Of a stretch of DNA of 9,836 nucleotides, positions 1 to 8,043 are shown one piece after another (the stretch's first letter is position 1; each line of letters opens with the position of its first letter). The position numbers and the translations under genes are program-made. The stretch is from assembly GCA_964486825.1 (NCBI GenBank), contig CAZAQS010000179.1:1-9836 (forward strand). Reading direction: 5' to 3'. The notes below the pieces were generated by a model. It ran no database searches. It saw only the letters and a list, made by a program, of their open reading frames with translations, and had not been told where the DNA came from. The stretch comes from CAZAQS01 sp964486825 (GTDB lineage Bacteria > Chloroflexota > Anaerolineae > Anaerolineales > UBA4823).

Positions 1-775
1 AAACGACCAGGACGATACCGATGTTTACCCATACTGTCATGGCTGGCCCCATTGTAGAAATGAATTGGATCACACGAATATGGTACTCGGTATAATCCTG
101 GTTGGCCTGCTCGAAACGCTGCTCTTCATATTCTTCACGTACAAATGCCTTGACCAGGCGTACACCGGAAATATTCTCCTGGAGTACCGTGTTAAGGCGG
201 TCCAGGCGCTGTTGGATGGTCATGAAAAGAGGGCCTAAACGGGCGATGAAGAAGATCAGTATGGCTGAGGTCACTACCAGGAGAGGTAGCATCATCAGCG
301 CCAGCTTTGAGTTGGTGTAGAACATCAAGACCAGGCTGCCGACCATGAGCAACGGAGCGCGTGTGCCGATGCGCAGGCTGACTTGCACCAGTCGCTGGAG
401 CGTGCTGGTATCGCTGGTCAGGCGAACCATGAGCTGCCCAGTCTTTAGCCGGTCCAGGTTCCCATAGGAGAAAGACTGTATTTTGCTGAATAATAAATCG
501 CGTAAGTCACGGGCGATACCCTCACCGACCTGGACGGATAGGTTATTGTTTCCAACTGCAAACAGGGTATTCAAGACAGAGATCGCCAGCATGAGGATGA
601 ATGTGCTGGCTACCGTTCGAGTATCCCCCTGGGTGATGCCTTGATCGATAATCCTTTGTACCAAACGAGGGATTGCCAGATCCATCAGGACTACGACCAC
701 CAATAACACCAACGCAAGAATACTTCTCTGCCGGTAGGGGCGCAGGAAGGGGAACAGCTTCAAGATTTCTTTCAT
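1..775 (-). CDS. ABC exporter, N-terminal transmembrane domain (partial, 3' end beyond window)
   Basis: The minus-strand frame from the ATG at 775 stays open for 258 codons to the left edge. It begins MKEILKLFPFLRPYRQRS and continues with the pattern of type IV ABC exporters: a first membrane helix ending MDLAIPRLVQRIID, then VGEGIARDLRDLLFSKIQSF, the LKTGQLMVRLTSDT segment, two hydrophobic helices, and the intracellular linker ENISGVRLVKAFVREEYE. This is the ABC_membrane domain of MdlB/MsbA-like half-transporters. The ATPase domain with Walker A/B should follow beyond the edge. In the family, two such subunits pair to export lipids, peptides or drugs; the substrate cannot be told from this part. 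The start has no good Shine-Dalgarno site and overlaps the stop of a 12-codon upstream ORF (ATGA). It lies 91 bp downstream of the FAD oxidoreductase gene on the same strand, so co-transcription is possible, but an inverted repeat sits between them. Confidence 0.9.
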   Translation of the reverse strand, partial: MKEILKLFPFLRPYRQRSILALVLLVVVVLMDLAIPRLVQRIIDQGITQGDTRTVASTFILMLAISVLNTLFAVGNNNLSVQVGEGIARDLRDLLFSKIQSFSYGNLDRLKTGQLMVRLTSDTSTLQRLVQVSLRIGTRAPLLMVGSLVLMFYTNSKLALMMLPLLVVTSAILIFFIARLGPLFMTIQQRLDRLNTVLQENISGVRLVKAFVREEYEEQRFEQANQDYTEYHIRVIQFISTMGPAMTVWVNIGIVLVV

Positions 776-810
776 GGGGATCGGATTTCGATGGCAGAAT
801 CGTCGTCCAT
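772..810 (-). other. possible 12-codon leader ORF overlapping the ABC gene start
   Basis: ATG at 810 reads MDDDSAIEIRSP and stops at a TGA that shares ATGA with the start codon of the ABC transporter gene, in a different frame. The ABC start itself lacks a clear ribosome site, so translational coupling is one reading. However, no Shine-Dalgarno site precedes this small ORF either, and an ORF this short can arise by chance. Weakly supported. Confidence 0.2.
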
Positions 811-811
811 G

Positions 812-849
812 GATAACACGAGTCTAATCCAAAACTCAGTTGCAGGCAA
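812..849 (-). promoter_or_regulatory. weak candidate promoter for the ABC transporter gene
   Basis: On the minus strand TTGCCT is followed after 17 bp by TAGACT, each four of six matches to the sigma-70 consensus. The -35 box falls inside the CAGTTGC/GCAACTG inverted repeat, which would suit a repressor site. This is pattern matching by eye only. Confidence 0.25.
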
Positions 850-852
850 CTG
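837..852. repeat. perfect inverted repeat CAGTTGC-N2-GCAACTG between FAD gene and ABC gene
   Basis: The arms are 7 bp with a 2-bp centre, starting 14 bp past the stop of the FAD oxidoreductase gene. On the minus strand it is followed by AG and then TTTT. It could be an operator for the ABC gene or, with the inner pairs open, a weak terminator for the upstream gene. The small centre fits a protein-binding dyad better than an RNA hairpin. Confidence 0.5.
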
Positions 853-866
853 CTGATAGGCCAGGC

Positions 867-2237
867 CTACAACTGTCCCGTGTCCTCCAGGTTTGCGATG
901 CTCCGGATATATTCCGGGTCCTGGTAGCGCTCCAGCATGAAGGCCGGCGCGTAACCCGGTAGGAGACCACCCGTCAGATGCAGGGCAAGCAGCTCACCGG
1001 CTGCACAAGCAGACATCAACCCGAAGCCAGACATGGCCCCTATCAGAAAAGCTCCCTTGACTGGTAGAGGTCCAACCAGGGGCCGGTTTTCGCGGGTCCT
1101 GGTATAGTAGCCGCCATCCAAATAAGGGCGTTCCGAGCGGTTGAAGTATGCGCTTAGTCCAGGCAGCATGGTCGATAAGCCACGTAACAACACGTCCGGG
1201 TAATCGGGGTCTTGGGGGATTGGCCAGACCGGCTCGATTGGCCGGGCATTGTACTCCCATAACATCAGCAGGATATTTGAATCGCGACCGCCTTCAGGAC
1301 GAGTATGAACGCCGGAGGGCATGACCTGTAACAGGGGATGCGCCTTGTCCTCTTCTGAGAGCAGGTCACGCTCGCTTTCCGACCAGGGCAGGTGTTGGGG
1401 ATCATTCCAGATCAACAAGGGGGCTTCCCTGGGTACAACACCCAAACTATCCTTGAAGGCTACCTTTAGATGTGGCTCGGTGTAGACTGGCAAATCGGTT
1501 CCCAGCATAGCGCCTACCTGCTTGATCATCGGTCCGGCAGCATTAACAAAGCATTGTGTGGTGATGGCGCGCCCATCCTCCAGTTGCACTCGCTGAACCC
1601 GGCCTGCCCGAAGGGTGAAACCCGTAATCCGAGCCTGAGTAATGTGAACGCCGGCCTGCCTGGCGCGCTCGAGGAGGTAGCTACCGAGCTGCTGCCCGCT
1701 GAACCAACCTGCCCGGCGTAGGTGCAGAGCCGCTACAGCCTGATCTGTGAGGTAAGGGTAATGCTGGTGTAAAAGTGATGGCTCCAGGATCAGGTCAGCG
1801 CCATCCGGGCTACCGGCATACCCATGTGGTTGAGGGGGGACATAGGCAGGACTGTCATCGACACGCCCGTGGATGCGCAAGGGTCCTGCACCAAGGGCTG
1901 AGATGGCCTCAGCCGACCGGACCAGGCGGGGAATTGCGGCCTTGTCGCCGCTGACATAAAGATACCCCCGCCGAGAAAGCTGGAAGACATCCCCGCTCTC
2001 CTGGGACAGCTCTTCTAACAGGTCGATGCTGCGATTCATGAGCGCTACCATGGCGTTTCCTGGGCCAGGCCACCAGTTGCGATAGCACTCGGTGGACTTA
2101 TCACTGGTCAGGCTGAGCGGGGCGCCCTGGTCAACCAACAGGATATCGTGGAGACCTTGCTTGACTGCCAGATGGTAAGCCGCGCTGATCCCGGCTATGC
2201 CTGCTCCACAAATGACGACCTGGTAAGTATCCGTCAC
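867..2237 (-). CDS. FAD-dependent oxidoreductase, DAO family (456 aa)
   Basis: Flavoprotein of the D-amino-acid oxidase / glycine-sarcosine oxidase superfamily, expected to oxidise the C-N bond of an amine or amino acid substrate with FAD. Numbering from the GTG start: Rossmann dinucleotide site GAGIAG at 11-16, acidic residue D36 at the end of the second strand, a STECYRNWWPG block at 48-58, VNAAGP at 231-236 (the family's FAD-contact strand), and a C-terminal flavin block from DGGYYTRTRENRPLVGP (374-390) to GAMSGFGLMSACAAGE (400-415). No signal peptide or membrane segment is seen, so it should be cytoplasmic. GTG at 2237 is chosen because it shares GTGA with the stop of the toroid gene, has AAGGAGG 10 nt upstream, and places the Rossmann site near the N-terminus as usual. 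A longer frame to 2318 would add 27 Arg-rich residues that match nothing. The substrate is unknown. Confidence 0.9.
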   Translation of the reverse strand: MTDTYQVVICGAGIAGISAAYHLAVKQGLHDILLVDQGAPLSLTSDKSTECYRNWWPGPGNAMVALMNRSIDLLEELSQESGDVFQLSRRGYLYVSGDKAAIPRLVRSAEAISALGAGPLRIHGRVDDSPAYVPPQPHGYAGSPDGADLILEPSLLHQHYPYLTDQAVAALHLRRAGWFSGQQLGSYLLERARQAGVHITQARITGFTLRAGRVQRVQLEDGRAITTQCFVNAAGPMIKQVGAMLGTDLPVYTEPHLKVAFKDSLGVVPREAPLLIWNDPQHLPWSESERDLLSEEDKAHPLLQVMPSGVHTRPEGGRDSNILLMLWEYNARPIEPVWPIPQDPDYPDVLLRGLSTMLPGLSAYFNRSERPYLDGGYYTRTRENRPLVGPLPVKGAFLIGAMSGFGLMSACAAGELLALHLTGGLLPGYAPAFMLERYQDPEYIRSIANLEDTGQL

Positions 2238-3190
2238 AGGCGCCCGGCCTCCTTGAGAACGTAGAGGGCGTCTACGGTCACGAACGGGTTCATCCTGTGT
2301 TTGCTGACCCCGCCCCAATCAACCAGAGAGCGTCCTGAGCTGGCGTTGGGTTTGGTGTAATACCTGCCTTCAGCCGGAAAGCCCCCGTCCGGTAGTCTCC
2401 TGGCCTCCAATAAATCCAGAGCTTCGCGACAACGTTCATCATTTACGAAGCCTGCCTCGGCCAGGACTTTTAGCCCGAACAGGATATCGTAATGCCAGTA
2501 GCATGGGTAGTGCAATCTTAGAAAATCATGTGCGATAACCGCTCCATCTCTACGACGCTGGAACAATCGCCGGGAAAGGAATACTTCGGCAGCTCTTTGG
2601 GCTGCAATTTTCGAAGTTGTCTCGCCTGTGAGTTTTGCATGGAGAGCAAGACCGCGCATGGGAATAAGGGTTTCCATGAAGGATGAGTTCACCGCCTCGG
2701 GGCGGCGATCGCAATTCCAGCCGCCGTCGGGCCACTGCCAGCTAATCAGCGAATGCGCCAGACAATCCACACGCTCATTTGAAAGTCCAAGGGCCAGCAA
2801 GGCGTATAGGGCGTTACCTTCCTGGGAGGCGCACCTGCGCACCCGATCATTAATGGTTGGTATGCTGGAGCGGTGCTTCGATCCCAGCAACCAGTTTAAA
2901 ACCTGTTCACGAAGCGGGACCAGGCTGGCATCCCCAGGTGGGTAACCAAGGTCAGCCAGCAGGGAGAGAACCCAATGGGCGCCGTTCCACTTCGCATAGG
3001 CAGAATAAGGGATAGCGCCGGTTGCATCACGCTGTGAGAGCAGCTGCGCGACTCGAGGGGACGAGCGGATCTGCTCTTGGGTCTCCTGCACTTCAGGATC
3101 TGTTTTTGATTTTCCCAAAACCTGGTGAAGGAGCCTGTAGCGAATAGAAGGTTCCCCCGATTCCAACAAGGTTTCAACGACCTGGTTCAT
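2234..3190 (-). CDS. alpha/alpha-toroid protein, squalene-cyclase / prenyltransferase-repeat type (318 aa)
   Basis: The protein has helical repeats with QW-like turns: WQWPDGGWNCD (151-161) and RLPDGGFPAEG (265-275), plus WNGAHWVLSLLADLGY (68-83) and the C-terminal NPFVTVDALYVLKEAG (301-316). These are typical of the terpenoid cyclase / protein prenyltransferase alpha-alpha barrel. At 318 residues it is about half a squalene-hopene cyclase, and I see no DXDD catalytic motif, so a triterpene cyclase activity is not supported. A group of potential metal ligands is present: C160, D161, H227, C230, H233, D235 and H298. ATG at 3190 is chosen because AAGGAG sits 8 nt upstream; a TTG at 3274 would add 28 residues without family support. 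It overlaps the FAD oxidoreductase gene by GTGA, which suggests linked function. The exact role is unknown. Confidence 0.8.
   Translation of the reverse strand: MNQVVETLLESGEPSIRYRLLHQVLGKSKTDPEVQETQEQIRSSPRVAQLLSQRDATGAIPYSAYAKWNGAHWVLSLLADLGYPPGDASLVPLREQVLNWLLGSKHRSSIPTINDRVRRCASQEGNALYALLALGLSNERVDCLAHSLISWQWPDGGWNCDRRPEAVNSSFMETLIPMRGLALHAKLTGETTSKIAAQRAAEVFLSRRLFQRRRDGAVIAHDFLRLHYPCYWHYDILFGLKVLAEAGFVNDERCREALDLLEARRLPDGGFPAEGRYYTKPNASSGRSLVDWGGVSKHRMNPFVTVDALYVLKEAGRL
2248..2254 (-). promoter_or_regulatory. AAGGAGG ribosome binding site inside the toroid gene, for the FAD gene
   Basis: A full-strength Shine-Dalgarno sequence lies within the last codons of the toroid gene, 10 nt before the GTG at 2237. 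With the GTGA stop/start overlap it supports translational coupling and settles the start of the FAD oxidoreductase. Confidence 0.75.
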
Positions 3191-3198
3191 ACGTTTAG

Positions 3199-3204
3199 CT
3201 CCTT
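3199..3204 (-). promoter_or_regulatory. AAGGAG ribosome binding site fixing the toroid gene start
   Basis: AAGGAG on the minus strand is 8 nt before the ATG at 3190. It argues against the longer TTG start at 3274, which has no comparable site. Confidence 0.7.
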
Positions 3205-3337
3205 CCGCACGGTGATCTGCCTCCAGCTCGGTTTGCAGGGATAAAGCTTGCTCATAACGGCCCCATGAGCGCAAGCAACCTGCGACGGACCATTCCTATC
3301 CCCAAAACTTATACATCACCCTCATATTGCGGGAGTT

Positions 3338-3343
3338 ATTATA
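3338..3343 (-). promoter_or_regulatory. TATAAT box, candidate promoter for the toroid-FAD operon
   Basis: A perfect TATAAT lies on the minus strand about 150 nt upstream of the toroid ATG, flanked by GGGA and TCCC (3331-3334 and 3345-3348). No good -35 hexamer is found at 16-18 bp spacing, so an activator or another sigma factor may be needed, or the match may be chance. Confidence 0.35.
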
Positions 3344-3393
3344 ATCCCAGATCCATGAGAGAACATACAACAGGAGAGGAGCAGCGGAGAGCC

Positions 3394-3421
3394 TGGCCAT
3401 CAATGTAAATACGAGTATAAT
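3394..3421 (+). promoter_or_regulatory. candidate sigma-70 promoter for the cyclase gene
   Basis: TGGCCA (3394-3399, four of six matches) and a perfect TATAAT (3416-3421) are separated by 16 bp. The predicted leader to the ATG at 3509 would be about 80 nt and would contain the TAAGATCTTA palindrome. Confidence 0.4.
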
Positions 3422-3508
3422 AATCGAAAAAGTCTACAAACTAACTTATCCTATAGCTAAAGGGGAAATCAAAAGATAAGATCTTAGACTCGAGAGGGGC
3501 GAATCGTT

Positions 3509-6500
3509 ATGGAATGTCCATATTGCCAGGCTATCAACCCTGAACATGCACGTTATTGTAACAACTGCGGCAGGGAATTACCTCAGAAATGTTCAAATTG
3601 CGGCGCCTCCTTACTTCCGGGGGCGCGTTTTTGTCAGAACTGCGGGCAAGCAGTACCTGACATAGGCGATGCACAAGGGCCAGATAATCCTGGAGAAAAA
3701 ATTTCACCAAATCGCGCTCGTGAAAGCCGGTTGCTTTCACCCGCTGATTTCTTGCAGCGCTATATCCCAAAGGAATTGATGGAAAAGCTGGAAGCAGCTC
3801 GTAGAAGTCATTTGATGGTGGGAGAACGGCGGATCGTAACGATCCTCTTCTGCGATGTAAAAGGGTCAACAGAGGCTGCTTCAAAGCTGGATCCAGAGGA
3901 GTGGGCAGAGATCATCAATGGCGCTTTCGAGCATATGATCCAGCCGATTTACCGGTATGAGGGTACTGTCGCCCGCTTAATGGGGGATGGTCTTCTGGCA
4001 TTCTTCGGAGCGCCAATCGCTCACGAAGATGACCCAGACCGGGCAATCCTGGCAGGCCTGGATATCTTGCAAGCCGTCCAGGCTTATGGTTCTAATATTA
4101 AATCACGTTGGGGAATCGACTTCGAGGTTCGGGTAGGCATCAACACGGGATTGGTGGTGGTAGGGGCTGTGGGCTCGGACCTGCGCATGGAATATACCGC
4201 TCTTGGAGACGCTATCAACATCGCAGCCCGCATGGAGCAGACGGCACAGCCAGGAACCGTCCAGATTGCAGAAGCTACCTACAAGCTGGTTGAGCCTTCC
4301 TTCGAATTCCAGCCGGTAGAAGGCCTTAAGCTCAAAGGGCATGAGGAGATGCTTGCTTATCGGGTGCTAGGACGGAAGGATGAAGCCGGGAGCATGCGGG
4401 GCATCGCCGGTTTAGGGTCTCCTCTGGTCGGGCGTGAAGGGGAAATGGCAATTCTTGAGGCTGTTCTTCAGGAGCTCAAAGGGGGAGTTGGAGGTCTGAT
4501 AACCGTAATCGGGGATGCAGGGCTGGGCAAGTCTCGCTTGATCTCAGATTTCCGCCAAAAGGCAGTGGAAAATGGTGCACATAGCATTCATTGGATGGAG
4601 GGACGCTCATTATCCTACGATTCCACCACCCCCTTTGCTTTGTTCTCGAACCTGTTCAGCGAATTCTTTCAACTCAAGCGCTCTGGTTCTGACCGTGAAC
4701 GGTACGCACAGATTGCCAGCCGGATCGAGAGGTTGGTTCCGGGTCGCGGGGATGAGATAGCCCCCTTTTTCGCCATTCTGCTTGGGATCCAGCTTGAAAA
4801 TGAGGCTGGCGATCGGGTCAAATACCTGGAGCCGGTACGCCTACGCGGCTTGATCTTCGAGAAAGTCAAGGACCTGGTAGAGGGAATCTTATCCCACGGT
4901 CCTGCCATACTTTTTCTGGATGACTTACATTGGGCAGACCCAACTTCCCTGGAGTTGCTCGAAATGCTGCTGCCTTTGATTGAAGGTAAATCCTTCCTGG
5001 TGATTACAGCTTTCCGCCCGCAGAAAGGGGAGCCATCTATGCTCTTTAAAGAGGATATTGAACATAGCTATTCCAGGCGGATTCGGAAAATCGTGCTTAA
5101 CTCGCTGGATGAAAACCAGGCGCGTAGCCTCATCGCCAACCTGCTGAAAATCGAAGATCTACCCGAAACACTGAGGCAGATGATCCTTGAAAAGGCAGAA
5201 GGCAACCCATTCTACATCGAGGAAGTCATCCGGTCCTTACTAGATAGAGGCCTTGTGGTCTGGGTGGATGGGCATTGGCAGGCGACAAAGGAGATTCACG
5301 AAATCGCTCTGCCGGCTTCCTTGGCAGGTTTGATCACCGCCCGATTGGACCGTTTAGATGAGGCTACCAGGCATATCCTTCAGTTTGCTGCCGTGCTCGG
5401 GCGGGAGTTCACCCTGGAGGTGCTGGAAGGATTGGTCGATATCCCTGAAGAGATCCAACCCTCGCTGAGGGAGCTAAAGCGTTGGGAGCTGCTAGAAGTG
5501 AGAAACCGTCCTGAAGGGCAATCGTATATCTTCAAGCATGCCCTGACCCAGGAGGCAGCTTACAACTCGATCTTGCTCAGCAACCGCCGAGAATTGCATG
5601 GCCGGGCTGCGGAAGCTTTGATTCAACTTCATCCTGGAGCTCATGCAGAAATTGCCCGTCATCTGGTAGAGGCGCGCCAGGCAGACAAGGCTGTCTCTTA
5701 CCTGGTGCAGGCCGGTGAGCAAGCAGCCAGGGCATACGCAGTGGCAGAAGCCCAGGCCTATTTCCAACAAGCCATTGAGATCCTTCAAGACCAAGGCGAT
5801 ACGGGTTTGCTTCGACGGGCATACGAAGGACTGGGAGGCGTCTACCAATTCTCGAATCGCTTCCCGGAAGCGTTGGACACCTATACCAAAATGCTCTCGA
5901 TCGCGGAACTTGCGGGGGATATTCCCATGCAGATCTCGGCTATGAACAAATTGGCGGGAGTGATGGCTTTGGGGATGGGGGATTTCTCGCAAGCAGAACA
6001 GTTCCTGGATAGGGCGGAAGAACTGAGCCGGGGGCATGGTGAACTTTCCAGCATCCCCGAAAACTCTTTGTTACGCTGCCAGATCTGCACCATCCGAGCG
6101 GAGTTTGATCAGGTGGTCGTTTACATGGATGAAGTTGTCGAAATCGGCCAGGAGTTAGGAAAGCCCGAGGACATCCTTATGGGACTTGAACATGTCTCTT
6201 ATAGCCTGGTGATCCTGACACGTTTCGATGAAGCCCAGGAAAAGGCCGAAAAGGCCTTGGAGTTAGCCCGGAAGATCGGCCAAAAGGAGCAAGAAGCAAA
6301 TATGCTTGCCTTTCCACTGCCAATGTGCCATCTGCGTAATGGCGACCTTGCCCAAGCCAAGCAATACCTGGAGCAATCCCTTACAATCGCTGAGAAAATT
6401 GGATTGGTGAGCGCTCAAGGTGAAGCCGGATACCTGATGACTGAGATAGCACGCTGTATAGGAGAATATGAAAAAGCGCTCGAATACGGGAAGAAAACCC

Positions 6501-7210
6501 TTGCAGCTGTTTTACCACTCGAACCTTATACACCATTCGCGGTGGTGCCCATCCTGGGTTCGCTTGGTATGGTCTACCTGGAAATCAATGAAGTCTTCAA
6601 GGACCAGATCAAAGAGTTCCATAACCATGCCCTGCGATTGTTGGAAACGCCCATGGGCAAGATGGGCGGTGGTACGGCATGGTCAGATCTGGCTTTGTGC
6701 GCCCTAAAACTGAAAGACATGAAAATTGCAGAAGAAGCCATCCAACAGGGGTTGAATTATCAGAATATGTTTTCACGGCTGGAGCGACCACGCCACCTGG
6801 CTGCCGCGGCCCTGCTGTCACTTTCAAGGGACGAGCTGGATGAGGCTGTCCGTTTAGCTGAGGAGGCCTGTGCTTACGCAGAGGATCGAAGCATGCGTTA
6901 TCTATACCCGTTCCTGTTTCTTGTGCTGGGTGAGGTCCTAGTCGCGAATGGGGAGATCGAATCTGGCGTAGAGCGCCTGGAGCGTGCCGGCAAGGAGGCT
7001 CGCCAGCTCGGAATGAGGCCGGTCACCTGGCAGGCGCAAGCTGCGGCAGGGCATGCACTGGCGTCAGCCGGACAGAAGGAGCAGGCAAATAAAAAGCTGG
7101 CTGAAGCGTACGAAACCGCCATGGAGATCGGAGAGCTGTTTAATGACCAGGATCTGCGCAAGGCTTATCAGGAGAACCTTTCCAGAAAATTAGCCAGAAC
7201 ATTTCCTTAA
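3509..7210 (+). CDS. zinc-ribbon / class III adenylate-guanylate cyclase / STAND ATPase / TPR protein (1233 aa)
   Basis: Large soluble signalling protein. Two zinc ribbons open it: C3, C6, C17, C20 and C28, C31, C42, C45. A class III cyclase domain spans about 105-287, with metal-binding D116 (LFCDVKGST) and D160 (MGDGLLAFFG) and transition-state N237 and R241 in GDAINIAAR. It should make cAMP or cGMP as a dimer. T230 replaces the usual purine-selecting Asp, as in class IIIb cyclases, and R156 stands at the usual Lys position. A STAND/AAA_16-type ATPase follows (about 304-600), with VGRE at 307-310, Walker A GDAGLGKS (335-342) and Walker B ILFLDD (467-472). A winged-helix-like segment covers about 600-700 and helical TPR-like repeats run from about 710 to 1225, probably a protein-sensing scaffold. 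AGAGGGG precedes the ATG. It appears to be a single-gene unit with convergent and divergent neighbours. Confidence 0.93.
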   Translation: MECPYCQAINPEHARYCNNCGRELPQKCSNCGASLLPGARFCQNCGQAVPDIGDAQGPDNPGEKISPNRARESRLLSPADFLQRYIPKELMEKLEAARRSHLMVGERRIVTILFCDVKGSTEAASKLDPEEWAEIINGAFEHMIQPIYRYEGTVARLMGDGLLAFFGAPIAHEDDPDRAILAGLDILQAVQAYGSNIKSRWGIDFEVRVGINTGLVVVGAVGSDLRMEYTALGDAINIAARMEQTAQPGTVQIAEATYKLVEPSFEFQPVEGLKLKGHEEMLAYRVLGRKDEAGSMRGIAGLGSPLVGREGEMAILEAVLQELKGGVGGLITVIGDAGLGKSRLISDFRQKAVENGAHSIHWMEGRSLSYDSTTPFALFSNLFSEFFQLKRSGSDRERYAQIASRIERLVPGRGDEIAPFFAILLGIQLENEAGDRVKYLEPVRLRGLIFEKVKDLVEGILSHGPAILFLDDLHWADPTSLELLEMLLPLIEGKSFLVITAFRPQKGEPSMLFKEDIEHSYSRRIRKIVLNSLDENQARSLIANLLKIEDLPETLRQMILEKAEGNPFYIEEVIRSLLDRGLVVWVDGHWQATKEIHEIALPASLAGLITARLDRLDEATRHILQFAAVLGREFTLEVLEGLVDIPEEIQPSLRELKRWELLEVRNRPEGQSYIFKHALTQEAAYNSILLSNRRELHGRAAEALIQLHPGAHAEIARHLVEARQADKAVSYLVQAGEQAARAYAVAEAQAYFQQAIEILQDQGDTGLLRRAYEGLGGVYQFSNRFPEALDTYTKMLSIAELAGDIPMQISAMNKLAGVMALGMGDFSQAEQFLDRAEELSRGHGELSSIPENSLLRCQICTIRAEFDQVVVYMDEVVEIGQELGKPEDILMGLEHVSYSLVILTRFDEAQEKAEKALELARKIGQKEQEANMLAFPLPMCHLRNGDLAQAKQYLEQSLTIAEKIGLVSAQGEAGYLMTEIARCIGEYEKALEYGKKTLAAVLPLEPYTPFAVVPILGSLGMVYLEINEVFKDQIKEFHNHALRLLETPMGKMGGGTAWSDLALCALKLKDMKIAEEAIQQGLNYQNMFSRLERPRHLAAAALLSLSRDELDEAVRLAEEACAYAEDRSMRYLYPFLFLVLGEVLVANGEIESGVERLERAGKEARQLGMRPVTWQAQAAAGHALASAGQKEQANKKLAEAYETAMEIGELFNDQDLRKAYQENLSRKLARTFP

Positions 7211-7252
7211 GGTGGGTGATATCATGTCCTAAAGCCTGCACAGTGAAGTACT

Positions 7253-7948
7253 TTACAAAAACCATGCCAGGTACGCTAGCGCACCCAGGCCCAACGAATC
7301 GTGGATAACGTGGGAGAGGGTGCACCAGCGTATCGATCCGGTCTTTCTGGCGACATATGCGTAAGCCAAACCCAAGAATACAGCGTAACCTACGAATGAA
7401 AAGACACCACCTGGCATACTGCTGGCCCTAACGGATTGGGGGCTGATGTGCCAAAGGCCGAACATGATGGATGGATAGACCATGTTCAACCAGGCGTTAT
7501 TTGGGAACAGGCGAATATAGACACCTCGCCACAAGAGCTCCTCGGTTACCCCGATCACAAGGCCAATTAAGATCGAACCAAGCAGAACAATCAACCCGAT
7601 CTGGGTGGCTTTAGGGATAAAGATTGTGATGAGGGGGAAAAGAATCCAGAACCAAAGCAGAAGATGAAGTTTCCAGCCTAAATCCTTAATGCCGGGTTTA
7701 CCTTCGCGGAACAGGTCTATAACTGGACCCAAACCACCCAGGATATAGGTTGGAAAGGCAAGGCACCAGACAGTCCAGTAAAAAATAAACCCCACCAAAT
7801 AACCTAAGGGGTATCCCCACCAGGCGTCAAAAACCTGGAAGGCGATATAGGTTGAAGCGATCAATATTACAGGCATCGCAAGCATCACCGTGCGCATGCT
7901 CTTCTCAGAAAGTTTGGGACCTGTGATAGAGGTGGATAAGGTAGCCAT
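7253..7948 (-). CDS. CPBP-family intramembrane metalloprotease (CAAX protease-like, 231 aa)
   Basis: Polytopic membrane protein with about seven hydrophobic segments (roughly 20-40, 48-70, 93-112, 117-135, 155-170, 185-200 and 212-230). It has all three CPBP/Abi motifs: EExxxR as TEELLWRG (E136, E137, R141), FxxxH as FGLWH (F163, H167), and HxxxD as HVIHD (H213, D217). In the family these residues form the metal-dependent active site within the membrane, related to eukaryotic CAAX prenyl protease Rce1. Bacterial members process membrane or peptide substrates, for example in bacteriocin immunity; the substrate here is unknown. The ATG at 7948 has AAAGG about 9 nt upstream. The gene is convergent with the cyclase gene (42-bp gap with no clear terminator) and divergent from the SDR gene. 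Confidence 0.9.
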   Translation of the reverse strand: MATLSTSITGPKLSEKSMRTVMLAMPVILIASTYIAFQVFDAWWGYPLGYLVGFIFYWTVWCLAFPTYILGGLGPVIDLFREGKPGIKDLGWKLHLLLWFWILFPLITIFIPKATQIGLIVLLGSILIGLVIGVTEELLWRGVYIRLFPNNAWLNMVYPSIMFGLWHISPQSVRASSMPGGVFSFVGYAVFLGLAYAYVARKTGSIRWCTLSHVIHDSLGLGALAYLAWFL

Positions 7949-8043
7949 GATCGTTCGCCTTTCTGTAAGGATATTCTTGCTTTTATATGGATGGATCAGA
8001 CGGCCTTATCCTACCGAAAAATAAAGGGGTCCGCTTCCGGCGG

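Larger units (their letters stand above)
3191..3508. other. divergent intergenic region between toroid and cyclase genes
   Basis: These 318 bp carry start signals for both neighbours and no convincing gene. A 17-codon plus-strand ORF at 3355-3408 has no ribosome site. Visible structure includes a TATAAT box in each direction, a perfect 10-bp palindrome TAAGATCTTA at 3477-3486 just before the cyclase ribosome site, and CTTATC (3445-3450) facing GATAAG (3475-3480), which could fold in the cyclase leader. The stretch is visibly AT-richer than the flanking genes, as expected for promoter DNA. Confidence 0.6.

Noticed and set aside
2238..2318. 27-residue N-terminal extension of the FAD oxidoreductase
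   Set aside because: It lies inside the toroid gene, is Arg/Gln-rich, and would push the Rossmann site away from the N-terminus. GTG at 2237 has AAGGAGG and the GTGA overlap.
3191..3274. Longer toroid protein from TTG at 3274
   Set aside because: ATG at 3190 has AAGGAG at 8 nt spacing, and the extra residues are polar and not repeat-like.
3355..3408. 17-codon plus-strand ORF in the divergent region before the cyclase gene
   Set aside because: There is no ribosome site and it lies mostly upstream of the better TATAAT promoter.
5492..6037. 181-codon minus-strand ORF inside the cyclase gene
   Set aside because: It is antisense to the TPR coding region, with no recognisable domain or start signal; a shadow of the strong plus-strand gene.
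7211..7252. Terminator between the convergent cyclase and CPBP genes
   Set aside because: Only a short TGATATCA palindrome is present, with no GC-rich hairpin and T-run.
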